Part shown: positions 7,171-14,746 of the stretch, in pieces
How positions within the stretch are numbered: the first letter of the stretch is position 1
Layout of the letters: every line of letters starts with the position of its first letter
Source: Actinomycetes bacterium
Lineage (GTDB): Bacteria; Actinomycetota; Actinomycetes; Propionibacteriales; Propionibacteriaceae
Reading direction: 5' to 3'
Length of the DNA: 15,931 nucleotides
Assembly (NCBI GenBank): GCA_023419175.1
Contig: JAEZYG010000089.1
Span: 1 to 15,931 of the forward strand
Made by a program: the position numbers and the translations under genes
Notes under the pieces: generated by a model
Told to the model about the DNA's origin: nothing
The model's input: only the letters and a program-made list of their open reading frames with translations
Database searches by the model: none

Positions 7171-7974
7171 CTAGGCTCTACACTCAAAATACTTGTGATC
7201 GCAAGCAGCTCCCACGAAAACCTCAGGTATATGGGATTCTTCTGCGACAACGTCCACGATCGCTGCCGAGCAATTATCTCGTGAATATAGACATGCCGTA
7301 TCGACAAGATGATCGGCCAAGGAGGCAGCATCATCATTGAGACGACAGATCTGAGAAAATAAAGCGTTATCCAGATAATCGCTTATGCCGTCAGAGCATA
7401 GAATCCATCGATCACCACTATGTGGGCTCAAAGGGATAAGGGTGATGAAACCGCTATCGCTCAACGCTCCGGCTAAAGAGTGGACGAGCATATTGCGCAA
7501 AGGATGATTAAGTGCCTCATCGCGGGTAATCAATCCAGAATCCAGAAGATCTTGCACGACACTATCATCACGGGTGATCTGGAAAAGACGTGAATGACGC
7601 AATAGGTAGATTCGAGAATCTCCAATATGGACGATAGCCATCTGATTACCGAGAGGAATGATAGCGCTCAGCGTCGTCGCCATTCCCCGATGGTCAGGAT
7701 TTAGCTCGATATGGTCAGCAATATACCCATTTGCGGTGGCGAGCAAACAGCGAAGCTCAGAGGTCGTAGAGAGGGCATTGACATTCTCATTTAGAAGTTT
7801 TACCAAGGAACGCACGATCAATCGTGACGCGATCTCGCCGGCAGGACCACCGCCAACCCCATCTGCAATCATGACCATACGACTGTCAAGATAACCGCTA
7901 TCTTGATTGACTGAACGCACACGTCCGGTCGCAGAAGCGATCCCTCCTTGAAAATGCCATATGTCACCTGTCAT
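7171..7974 (-). CDS. PP2C-family serine/threonine protein phosphatase
   Basis: Metal-dependent protein phosphatase of 267 residues, soluble, without a membrane segment. All key residues are visible: RSVNQD with Asp25, ADGVGGGPAGE with Asp38, GMATTL at 97-102, HIGDSRIYLLR at 116-126, SDGISDYL with Asp195, and DNCSAAIVDV with Asp233. The four metal-binding aspartates and the upstream Arg (GRVR) predict an active enzyme. It would reverse phosphorylation by a Ser/Thr kinase, but no kinase gene lies in this window. It is the last gene of the PAC2-rhomboid-PP2C operon, 62 bp after the rhomboid gene. The start is ATG at 7974; the ribosome site (AAGG) is weak and the codon lies inside a 12-bp palindrome. 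Confidence 0.92.
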   Translation of the reverse strand: MTGDIWHFQGGIASATGRVRSVNQDSGYLDSRMVMIADGVGGGPAGEIASRLIVRSLVKLLNENVNALSTTSELRCLLATANGYIADHIELNPDHRGMATTLSAIIPLGNQMAIVHIGDSRIYLLRHSRLFQITRDDSVVQDLLDSGLITRDEALNHPLRNMLVHSLAGALSDSGFITLIPLSPHSGDRWILCSDGISDYLDNALFSQICRLNDDAASLADHLVDTACLYSRDNCSAAIVDVVAEESHIPEVFVGAACDHKYFECRA

Positions 7975-7979
7975 GACAG
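7968..7979. repeat. Palindrome over the PP2C start codon
   Basis: CTGTCATGACAG is a perfect 12-bp palindrome centred on the PP2C start codon. In RNA it could only form a tight hairpin or a dimer contact. It may be an operator or chance. Confidence 0.3.
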
Positions 7980-8014
7980 ATACCTTATCGACTCAGTGGG
8001 GGAGAGAAGCAACA

Positions 8015-8034
8015 CTCACGTGAGACTTGAGTCT
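8015..8034. repeat. Two overlapping palindromes in the rhomboid-PP2C gap
   Basis: CTCACGTGAG (8015-8024) is a perfect palindrome and shares its last AG with AGACTTGAGTCT (8023-8034), a second one with 5-bp arms. They lie just past the rhomboid stop codon (8037 on the minus strand). They may be an operator or transcript hairpins; no T-run follows, so they are not terminators. Confidence 0.4.
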
Positions 8035-8036
8035 TT

Positions 8037-8897
8037 CTAGACGAGAAGCATTTTTATTGCTATAGCGACAAAGAGAGCGATAACTAAAAGGATATGTTGA
8101 TAGGTGATGCGCCGTATAGCGTCTCTCTTTGAGCGATTGGAGATAATGACGAAAGTCGCTGCAAATCCTCCACAAAAAGCACCCAGTTGGCTACGCCACT
8201 CGATTGTTGGAGCCAGAAGAACTAAAAGAAGTTGAATGATAAAGAGGGCGACAAACCCTTGAAGGTTGTGAGGATCATTCTTCCACGCCATGCAGAAAAA
8301 CATTCCGAAAAGACCAAAGACAAGCCCACTCGTCCCCATCATCGCTGCGTACCAGCTAGGAGAGAGAAGGAAAAATCCTCCTGAGGCGAATAGCACGATA
8401 CAGATGAGAGCCTGAGCGAAAAGACGCGAGGAGAATAGAGGTTCGACACTCTTACCCATGAGGAAAATACACAACAGGTTGATCACTCCTCCTAAAAAGC
8501 TATAGGGGAGTGGAGAAAGAGGAGCCAAGATCATCGTCCACGGGGCATAGAGGAAAGTGGACGGACTAAAGATAAGAAAAGATCGTATGAAGGGTAGGAG
8601 CAACTGCACTCCCCACAAGACGATACAACATCCAATCAGGCTGTAGGTCACCGGAAGATTCAAAGAGCGTAAAGCTGAGATAAGATCCATCGAGGAAGCA
8701 GAAGGGGAAGAAAACCATCGCTGAGGTTTGACAGATTTCCCACGAGGAAAGCGAGAGGGTTGTTCGTTAGCAGAATTTGCCATCGGTGGACAAGGCGGAC
8801 GATAACTTTCTTCTTCAACAGCTTTCCCGTAGACGGCATCGAGATCCGACGGGAGGAAATCGGGAATCTCATGGGGATTATTCTCAGAGTTCATCAT
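8037..8897 (-). CDS. Rhomboid-like integral membrane protein, probably inactive
   Basis: 286 residues. A polar, Pro/Ser-rich cytoplasmic N-terminus of about 80 residues precedes six or seven hydrophobic segments (about 83-105, 120-148, 157-179, 183-205, 212-230, 235-252, 267-285). GTSG at 188-191 is the rhomboid GxSG serine motif (Ser190) inside GTSGLVFGLFG. The catalytic His, normally in an AHIGG-type motif of a later helix, is replaced by Gln237 (SQLGAFCGG). The His of the HxxxN motif is Gly136, although Asn140 remains. Cleavage activity is therefore doubtful. I start at the ATG at 8897 (ATG 8894 is equal), with GAGGAA upstream inside the end of the PAC2 gene, overlapping it by 14 bp. This implies translational coupling. 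Confidence 0.85.
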   Translation of the reverse strand: MMNSENNPHEIPDFLPSDLDAVYGKAVEEESYRPPCPPMANSANEQPSRFPRGKSVKPQRWFSSPSASSMDLISALRSLNLPVTYSLIGCCIVLWGVQLLLPFIRSFLIFSPSTFLYAPWTMILAPLSPLPYSFLGGVINLLCIFLMGKSVEPLFSSRLFAQALICIVLFASGGFFLLSPSWYAAMMGTSGLVFGLFGMFFCMAWKNDPHNLQGFVALFIIQLLLVLLAPTIEWRSQLGAFCGGFAATFVIISNRSKRDAIRRITYQHILLVIALFVAIAIKMLLV

Positions 8898-9864
8898 TAT
8901 CTTCCTCGTTATCGACTGAAAATTCCTCATAATCGAATAGGGAAGGCTGCTCGATTAGATGAGGGGAATCCTCATAAAGATCTTGCTCTATGAGCCTCTC
9001 ATGATCGCAATCGTCCATCCGATCTATATCATGGGATTCATCGGAAGGCTCAAGAGCTGATAGATATGCCTCGATCTCTGCACTCAACTGATCGCCTGAA
9101 GGGATCTCGGCTTTCGCTTTGGATTCTTGATCTGCGATGAATTGATCGTATTGTTCTTCGATTGCCACAAGAAGACGTTGGAATTCTTCAGATTCTTTCA
9201 CATGCTCATCGACCATCTGACGAGCCCATTCACCTTGACGCTTCAACGAATCCGAAGCGGGTAAATCGAGATGATGAATATCCATCAATCGATCTAAGAC
9301 AGCTAGGGCGGCTGGAGGATATTCCCCATCGGCAAGGTAATGGGGAATATGAGCGATCAAACCGTAGACATCGATTCCCTGAGCGCCCAGACGCATCGTC
9401 AGAAGGGAGGAAAAAGCTGCACTGAGCTGAATGGCAGCCGGAATCCCGTCAAAAACGCCGATCAGTTCTGGACGTGATGCAAACTGAGAGATATATACCG
9501 GACGTGTATGCGGGGTAGGAGCAGGAACTGAGCAGACGATCACTACGCGATGAATATCGAGAGTATCGATGATTTCTGCAATAGCTTCACACATCGCTTC
9601 CCATCTCAATGCTGGTTCAGGGCCATTGAGGAGGAGAAAGGGGCGTAATGCAGAATCGTGGCATTGGTGGAGACGAATCTGGGGAGAGTGATAGTCGCGA
9701 AAATGATCACGGTCAAAAACGATCATCGGACGGTGAGCGCTATAGTCACATAGCTCGTCGATATCGAAATCGATGATTGGATGATGAGAATAACAGGAGA
9801 AAATATGCTCATCGAGATAGCGTCTAACACCTCCTGGATCCTCAATCCCTTGAAGTGTAACCAC
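8884..9864 (-). CDS. PAC2-family protein
   Basis: 326 residues of the PAC2 (proteasome assembly chaperone 2-like) family found widely in actinobacteria, where its role is not established. Recognisable parts are PFLLLNGPEPALRWEAMCEAIAEII, the strand VVIVCSVPAPTPHTRP, and the region through YGLIAHIPHYLADGEYPPAALAVLDRL, in which PHYL is characteristic. The C-terminal ~100 residues contain a charged helical stretch (VKESEEFQRLLVAIEEQYDQF) and end in a strongly acidic tail (VDNEEDNDEL). The start is GTG at 9864, with GAAGGGG about nine bases upstream. It is the first gene of the operon with the rhomboid-like and PP2C genes and overlaps the former. A TATATA at about 9968-9973 may mark its promoter. 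Confidence 0.85.
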   Translation of the reverse strand: MVTLQGIEDPGGVRRYLDEHIFSCYSHHPIIDFDIDELCDYSAHRPMIVFDRDHFRDYHSPQIRLHQCHDSALRPFLLLNGPEPALRWEAMCEAIAEIIDTLDIHRVVIVCSVPAPTPHTRPVYISQFASRPELIGVFDGIPAAIQLSAAFSSLLTMRLGAQGIDVYGLIAHIPHYLADGEYPPAALAVLDRLMDIHHLDLPASDSLKRQGEWARQMVDEHVKESEEFQRLLVAIEEQYDQFIADQESKAKAEIPSGDQLSAEIEAYLSALEPSDESHDIDRMDDCDHERLIEQDLYEDSPHLIEQPSLFDYEEFSVDNEEDNDEL

Positions 9865-10012
9865 TAAAGTTTGCCCCTTCTCAATGGAGAGAGAGGATGT
9901 GATGGTCTCGATCCAACTGTAGAGGTTGGCGGGTCTGATAAGACTCTCCCTTCTCGATATCAGGGTTATATAATCGCTTATCCAACCATTCTAGTCGGTG
10001 ATCTGCATATTC

Positions 10013-10717
10013 TTAGAGGCTATCGGTGCGATCAGAAAGATAGGTCAATATCGCTCGGACGCGTCGATTATCCTCCGTGGGATCAAGATGGAGCTTAGTA
10101 AAAATATTCGATACGTGTTTGGCAACTGCCGCATCGGAAATGACCAATTGAGCTGCAATTTCTCGATTCGATAATCCACGCGCCATCATTTGAAGAACTT
10201 CAAATTCTCTTTCGGTGAGGTGTGTCAATCCGCTACGTCCAGAACGAATCATCGCCGTAGTGACTTCTGGATCGATCACTACTCCTCCCGAGGCGACCAG
10301 TTGTATCGAAGAAAGGAATTGCTCGACATTACCGATACGCTCCTTCAGGAGATATCCGCTTCCTCCGCCGTGAGCTTCAGTGGGGAGGGAGAAAAGCTGA
10401 TGGGCATAGGCGGCGGCAACATATTGACTTAACACCATCACAGATAGACGAGGGTAGGCGCGTTTTGCCTCAATGATGACTTCTAAACCATCGGTATGTC
10501 GTGTGGGTGGCATGCGCACATCTGCGATCACGATATCGGGAAAATCCTCACTATCTGCCAGAGATTTAAGATAATGTCGCAATGAATCGGCATCTTCAAA
10601 TTCTGCGATGATCTGAGCCCCCATACGCTTCAGCAAGGAAGCCAATCCTTCACGTAAGAGCAAGGAATCATCTGCAATGACACATTGCAAACCGGATAAT
10701 ATCGGCACAGCACTCAT
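10013..10717 (-). CDS. NarL/LuxR-type two-component response regulator
   Basis: 234 residues. The receiver domain carries the acidic pair Asp16-Asp17, the phosphoacceptor Asp66 in DIVIADVRMPP, Ser97 in VMVLSQY, and Lys125 in GYLLKE. The C-terminal LuxR helix-turn-helix is clear: LTEREFEVLQMMARGLSNREIAAQLV, then SDAAVAKHVSNIFTKL. It is a DNA-binding regulator activated by phosphorylation from the kinase encoded immediately upstream. The ATG at 10717 overlaps the kinase stop as ATGA, which fixes the start; an upstream ATG at 10810 in the same frame would overlap the kinase by nearly 100 bp and add an implausible sequence. Likely targets are its own promoter and the divergent ABC transporter. 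Confidence 0.93.
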   Translation of the reverse strand: MSAVPILSGLQCVIADDSLLLREGLASLLKRMGAQIIAEFEDADSLRHYLKSLADSEDFPDIVIADVRMPPTRHTDGLEVIIEAKRAYPRLSVMVLSQYVAAAYAHQLFSLPTEAHGGGSGYLLKERIGNVEQFLSSIQLVASGGVVIDPEVTTAMIRSGRSGLTHLTEREFEVLQMMARGLSNREIAAQLVISDAAVAKHVSNIFTKLHLDPTEDNRRVRAILTYLSDRTDSL

Positions 10718-11421
10718 AGCACGATCGAACTTTCCCCTGGAAAGAGTAATAAGGGTATGGAGGCAACGATTTGAGTAGGGCCTCCCTGTGGAGAAGATAA
10801 TTCCAGCCATCCTCCAAAGGCAGCCAGACGCTCTTTCATTCCTGACAAGCCACCTCCTGGGGTGAAATGGGCTCCACCAGGTCCTGTATCGACAATAGAG
10901 ATACGCAGATTTTCATGGGCAGTGATCACCATTGTCGTATGTGACGAGGCAGCGTATTTGGCGATATTATTCAACGCCTCGCAGACGAAGAAATATCCCA
11001 CAGCAATCACCCCTTCCGCTAAGTCGGGGAGGGGGTGAGGGCAGATAACCTCGATGTCTATCGGAAGGTTGGCGGTGATTTCGTCGATTGCAGCAAGTAA
11101 ACCTTCGTCGTGAAGGACTTGTGGGTGGATTCCTCGCACAATGGTGCGTAAAGAGCTGAGGGCTTCTTCAATAGCCTTATGAGCTTGTTTAAGAAGCTCA
11201 CCGACCGTTTCATTTTCGCCAAGACGATGCATCATCTCAGCTTCTCCCAATTTCATTGCCGCCGCGACTAGATATTGTTGGGTTCCGTCATGAAGGTCGC
11301 GTTCGATACGCTGCCTTTCGATTTCATAGGCGTTGACGATTGCACGTCTAGAGGTGGTCAAATCGGTAATTTGGTTTCGATAGCTATTGATCTGACGCGA
11401 TGTGAACTTCAACCACTTCAC
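10714..11421 (-). CDS. Soluble HisKA_3-type sensor histidine kinase
   Basis: 235 residues. The dimerisation and phosphoacceptor region is ERQRIERDLHDGTQQYL, with His44, preceded by a short coiled segment. The HATPase domain shows the N-box (CEALNNIAKYA, about 147-157), the G1 box VDTGPGGA (177-184) and GGLSGMKERLAAFGG (189-203). No membrane helix or sensor domain is present. Most kinases of this NarL-partner type have several N-terminal helices, so this one is short at its N-terminus. The start is GTG at 11421, with GGAG in front, and an in-frame TAG lies four codons upstream, so it cannot extend. It may sense a cytoplasmic signal or act through the neighbouring permease. It is translated together with the response regulator (ATGA overlap). 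Confidence 0.93.
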   Translation of the reverse strand: MKWLKFTSRQINSYRNQITDLTTSRRAIVNAYEIERQRIERDLHDGTQQYLVAAAMKLGEAEMMHRLGENETVGELLKQAHKAIEEALSSLRTIVRGIHPQVLHDEGLLAAIDEITANLPIDIEVICPHPLPDLAEGVIAVGYFFVCEALNNIAKYAASSHTTMVITAHENLRISIVDTGPGGAHFTPGGGLSGMKERLAAFGGWLELSSPQGGPTQIVASIPLLLFPGESSIVL

Positions 11422-11430
11422 ATCTCCACT

Positions 11431-11446
11431 CTATCGACTCTGATAG
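11431..11446. promoter_or_regulatory. Inverted repeat next to the kinase start
   Basis: CTATC and GATAG flank a 6-base centre (CTATCGACTCTGATAG), ending about ten bases before the kinase start codon. It could be an operator or leader hairpin. Confidence 0.3.
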
Positions 11447-11455
11447 GTGAAATAG

Positions 11456-11473
11456 GGTAGTGCTAGCTCTACC
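11456..11473. promoter_or_regulatory. Near-perfect 18-bp palindrome in the divergent control region
   Basis: GGTAGTGCTAGCTCTACC is symmetric at 16 of 18 positions. It lies in the 108-bp gap between the divergent kinase and ABC ATPase genes, 35 bp from the kinase start and 57 bp from the ATPase start. It is the best candidate for the binding site of the response regulator encoded next door. No clear -35/-10 pair is visible for either direction. Confidence 0.45.
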
Positions 11474-11529
11474 ATCGAATCATCGGTAGCTCCATTGGAT
11501 TCTCTCGGTAATGAGAGTGAACTGAAGAT

Positions 11530-12243
11530 ATGACTGGATCTGAGGATAGAAAGATAGCCATCTCCTGTAGGGGATTGGTGAAAAAATTTGGTGATGTCCA
11601 TGCTCTCAACGGCATCAACTTAGATATTCCTGCTGGACAATCGGTGGCGATCATGGGTCCGTCTGGCTCGGGAAAATCGACTCTTTTACACTGTCTATCG
11701 GGAGTTTTATCACCGACTGAAGGACATGTTGAGATTGGATCTTTGAAGGTGACATCCCTTAGCGATGCCAAGCGATCCCATCTTCGCCTTTCTTCTCTAG
11801 GATTCGTTTTCCAAGATGGACAGCTCATTCCCGAATTGCCGGCATCAGAAAATATCGCTTTACCTCTCATGTTGACTGGAACACCGAAGTCAACAGCTCT
11901 TGAGAAGGCATATACGATGCTGGATCGTCTCGGAATTTCACAGTTAGCGCAGCGTCGTCCCGCTCAGATGTCTGGCGGGCAGATGCAAAGAGTCGCGATA
12001 GCTCGCGCCCTTGTCGGCTCTCCTGCGGTCATCTTTGCGGATGAGCCGACCGGAGCATTAGATCAATCCAACGGACATGAGGTGATGCAAATGCTCACCA
12101 CCTTAAATGAGCAAAATGGCTCAGTCTTGATCTTGGTGACCCACGATTCTTCTGTAGCTAGATGGTGTGAGCGTCTAATCGAAATTCGTGATGGCATCGT
12201 TCATTCCGATCAGATGACTGCTTCTTATGGAGGACAACGGTGA
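11530..12243 (+). CDS. ABC transporter ATP-binding protein (LolD/MacB-like)
   Basis: 237 residues with a complete nucleotide-binding domain: Walker A GPSGSGKST at 43-51, Q-loop Gln95 in FVFQDGQ, signature MSGGQ at 147-151, Walker B VIFADEP with Asp171 and Glu172, D-loop GALD, and switch His205 in LVTHD. It belongs to the group that drives FtsX-type permeases (LolD, MacB, Bce/Vex). Its permease partner follows with overlapping stop and start. The start is ATG at 11530; the ribosome site (GAAG) is weak. It lies divergent from a two-component system, a common arrangement for antimicrobial-peptide or envelope-stress exporters; the substrate is unknown. Confidence 0.95.
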   Translation: MTGSEDRKIAISCRGLVKKFGDVHALNGINLDIPAGQSVAIMGPSGSGKSTLLHCLSGVLSPTEGHVEIGSLKVTSLSDAKRSHLRLSSLGFVFQDGQLIPELPASENIALPLMLTGTPKSTALEKAYTMLDRLGISQLAQRRPAQMSGGQMQRVAIARALVGSPAVIFADEPTGALDQSNGHEVMQMLTTLNEQNGSVLILVTHDSSVARWCERLIEIRDGIVHSDQMTASYGGQR

Positions 12244-13721
12244 TGGAAAAATATCGCCTGATCGATTCTTCTGCGATTCGTTCACCACGCTCCATCCGTC
12301 GTTTGGCATGGGATATGGCTAAAGCTCGTTTCAAAGCGAAGCAAGGTGATGGGCGCCTCTTCGTCATTTCCATTCTTGCCATGTCGATTAATTACGCCCT
12401 AGCTTTCACAGTTGCGGGCGGAACGTGGATGTTTTATCAACGCAAGATCAACCCAGATGAGAGCCTTCAAGCTATCTATCGCATTGAACCAGATTTTTTT
12501 AATCTTATTGCCACTTTCTATGTGACCCTAGCTGTCATCGCATGCGCATTGGTCATCCCTTCCATCATCACCTTGGCTTCTCAAGCGGCATTCTTAGGAG
12601 CGCAAAGCCGTAGTGAGCGTCTAGCGTCATTGCGTTTGATCGGTCTTTCCAGTGGAGACGTGACAGCAATGTCACTGATAGAGACCTCGATCCAAATCCT
12701 TATCGGAGCTGTCATCGGGATGATCGTCTATCTCTTAACTCTCCCTTTATGGTCGAAGATGTCTCTTTTAACCATCCCAATCAATCCTGCTCAGATGATT
12801 TTACCGTGGTGGGGAATGATCGCAGTGACCGTCATTGTGGGATGTATCTCTCTTCTCTCTACCTGGTGGGGATTGCAAAGAGTTCGTATCTCTCCATTGG
12901 GAGTCTCTCGTCGAAGCGTTCCTCCGATATTGCGTGCATGGCGTTTAATTCTTTTCATGGTCAGTCTGACCGCTGTTATCGCCTCTCCTTTCCTTGTACG
13001 AGTATCGGAAGATGATCTCATCCGTACTATTTTCGTTCTTTCCATTCTTGGTGTGACTGTCGGCGGCTACCATCTGTTCATGCCATGGCTTTTACAGCAG
13101 TCATATCGTGTGATCGCTCATTTCTCTACGGGCTCTTTGATGTGGGCATCTCGACGTATCGAAAGCGATCCACGCGATGTGTGGAAGAAAATCAACGGGG
13201 TATGTTTCCTCTCTTTCCTGGGCGCATTCATGGCGGCAATGCCCTTACAGGCTTTCACACCTACTGAAGAAAATACCGGTCTACCAATAGACGAGATCAC
13301 CTCGATTTTCATGCGTTCTCAAACGGACTACACCAAGGGAGCTTTTATCGTCTTGGCGATAGGATTCATTCTTTCTGCCACATCGATGTTCATAGCTCAA
13401 GCCGCTTCTGTCTTTGAACGAGCCGATCAGACCATTGCATTGCATAAGATGGGAGCTTCCCGGCGTTTCATCTCCAGTGCGAATTGGTTACAATATCTAC
13501 TTCCTAGCATCGGTGGGATTCTCACCGCAGCACCTCTCGGCTTTTTAATCGGAGCAGCTATTATCCCTGCTGGAGTCGATAGCGATCTAGGACAAGCGCA
13601 AACAGCTGTTGCCTTTATGGTTCTTATTATCCTCGGTATTGCAATTTTAATTCTGTCCTTGTTGGCAACCGAGCCGATTCAAAGCCAGATTTTGGCTCGT
13701 CAATCGCGTATGAAGGATTAG
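12243..13721 (+). CDS. FtsX-like ABC transporter permease
   Basis: 492 residues from ATG 12243 (GTG at 12240 is the alternative; GGAGG at 12229-12233 serves both). About ten hydrophobic segments are visible, near 40-62, 88-115, 148-170, 186-206, 232-252, 260-285, 318-338, 366-388, 418-441 and 455-475. Two FtsX-type repeats can be read from the coupling sequences RSERLASLRLIGLSSGDV and RADQTIALHKMGASRRFI, each followed by helices. There is no large extracellular domain as in MacB or BceB. It overlaps the ATPase gene by one base (TGATG), so the two are coupled, and its stop overlaps the convergent trmO stop. Confidence 0.93.
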   Translation: MEKYRLIDSSAIRSPRSIRRLAWDMAKARFKAKQGDGRLFVISILAMSINYALAFTVAGGTWMFYQRKINPDESLQAIYRIEPDFFNLIATFYVTLAVIACALVIPSIITLASQAAFLGAQSRSERLASLRLIGLSSGDVTAMSLIETSIQILIGAVIGMIVYLLTLPLWSKMSLLTIPINPAQMILPWWGMIAVTVIVGCISLLSTWWGLQRVRISPLGVSRRSVPPILRAWRLILFMVSLTAVIASPFLVRVSEDDLIRTIFVLSILGVTVGGYHLFMPWLLQQSYRVIAHFSTGSLMWASRRIESDPRDVWKKINGVCFLSFLGAFMAAMPLQAFTPTEENTGLPIDEITSIFMRSQTDYTKGAFIVLAIGFILSATSMFIAQAASVFERADQTIALHKMGASRRFISSANWLQYLLPSIGGILTAAPLGFLIGAAIIPAGVDSDLGQAQTAVAFMVLIILGIAILILSLLATEPIQSQILARQSRMKD

Positions 13722-14416
13722 AGCATATCGATGGTGATGATGGTGGCGATCCTATCGTCTACCTGGAAAGCGATGTGATAGTCGTCATATTCGAAACCGT
13801 AGATCCTCGTCGGGTCGCAGTGATAGGCCGGACGGGGATCTTGGGCAATGATTCCCATAATCGTCTCGGCGATTGTTTGAGGAATCTTTTCTAAATATCC
13901 GCAAGGATCTGTGACCTTGCATTCATAATCAGAATTGATCTGGGTGAAATCATCGCGGATATCACGGCGACAGTCATTGTGAATATAGGGTTTGATATCG
14001 ATAAGAGGGGTTTTATCGACAAGATCTGCGCCCGCCACGGTAATGATCGGACCACGAGAGGTATTTTCGTCGATATCGATGATTTTTACACTGGACAATC
14101 CAATAGGATTCGGACGAAAAGGGGAGCGCGTTGCAAAGACCCCGAGACGACGATCTCCTCCAAGACGAGGTGGACGAACGGTAAGCGATGAGGCTTTATG
14201 AGCCTGATGGAAAATCCATAGCAGCCATAGATGGCTAAACATCTCTAGTCCTCTGAGCGCTTCTGCTTTGCGATATGGGGGACAAAATTCTATGAAAGCT
14301 CGGGTGGAATCAACTAAACCCGATTGACGTGGTATGGCGAATTTGGAGTGAAATCCCGATCTCACATAGGCGATGGGACGAAAGAGAACCCCATCATCTT
14401 CACTCGTTTTAGCCAT
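13718..14416 (-). CDS. trmO: tRNA t6A37 N6-methyltransferase TrmO (TsaA family)
   Basis: 232 residues. It uses S-adenosylmethionine to methylate threonylcarbamoyladenosine at position 37 of tRNA-Thr. Diagnostic motifs are all present: LGVFATRSPFRPNPIGLSSV at 91-110, KTPLIDIKPYI at 135-145, and AQDPRPAY at 191-198 near the C-terminus. The N-terminal beta-barrel begins with FRPIAYVRS. The ATG at 14416 has a strong GGAGGA three bases upstream. The same frame continues upstream to 14551, but that part is not family-like. The gene is convergent with the ABC permease, and the stop codons overlap by four bases, so no terminator separates the two transcripts. Confidence 0.95.
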   Translation of the reverse strand: MAKTSEDDGVLFRPIAYVRSGFHSKFAIPRQSGLVDSTRAFIEFCPPYRKAEALRGLEMFSHLWLLWIFHQAHKASSLTVRPPRLGGDRRLGVFATRSPFRPNPIGLSSVKIIDIDENTSRGPIITVAGADLVDKTPLIDIKPYIHNDCRRDIRDDFTQINSDYECKVTDPCGYLEKIPQTIAETIMGIIAQDPRPAYHCDPTRIYGFEYDDYHIAFQVDDRIATIITIDML

Positions 14417-14547
14417 ATCTCCTCCTTGAAAAGAAATATTACAGGGAAGTTGAGGAAAGATGGTGAGATGATTTGACACACATCTTCTTAAAAGGTAGTT
14501 TGGTTCTCCCGCTCTCGCGAACGGGATCTCGATAACGAGAGGTGAAA

Positions 14548-14606
14548 GCATCAGACTTTCCTCCCGTTATTTTGTGATGCCTCTATGTCTGAGGTTCTAT
14601 TTTTGT
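14548..14606 (+). promoter_or_regulatory. Possible attenuator-like leader
   Basis: GCATCA (14548-14553) pairs with TGATGC (14575-14580), and CCTC (14580-14583) with GAGG (14591-14594), followed by TTCTATTTTT. A competing stem, TCAGAC (14551-14556) with GTCTGA (14587-14592), uses bases of both. Mutually exclusive stems with a T-run suggest attenuation if the upstream promoter is used. Chance pairing of 6-bp words is possible. Confidence 0.25.
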
Positions 14607-14635
14607 GCCTAAATCTCCTCTCTTCCTCATAGAAT

Positions 14636-14677
14636 TTCCCGTCCTCCTTCCCCCTAAAGGAGTAGGGTAAGCGGGAA
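14636..14677. repeat. Nested inverted repeats upstream of the DUF1846 gene
   Basis: An outer stem TTCCCG/CGGGAA (14636-14641 with 14672-14677) encloses an inner stem CTCCTT/AAGGAG (14644-14649 with 14657-14662). It could be a weak terminator or leader structure. It precedes the nearer promoter candidate. Confidence 0.3.
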
Positions 14678-14716
14678 TCTTTCCTCGACGAGCGCGTTGC
14701 GAGTAAAAAAATCCTT

Positions 14717-14746
14717 GCGACACAGTGCACAAAAGATGGCTATGAT
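14717..14746 (+). promoter_or_regulatory. Candidate promoter of the DUF1846 gene
   Basis: GCGACA, then 18 bases, then TATGAT, a fair sigma-70-type match that would start transcription about 28 bp before the ATG at 14781. It comes from sequence inspection only. Confidence 0.35.

Noticed and set aside
10718..10810. Longer start for the response regulator inside the kinase gene
   Set aside because: It would overlap the kinase by almost 100 bp; the ATGA junction at 10714-10717 is the normal coupled start.
14417..14551. Longer TrmO start at 14551
   Set aside because: The extra 45 residues do not belong to the family, and the strong ribosome site immediately precedes the ATG at 14416.
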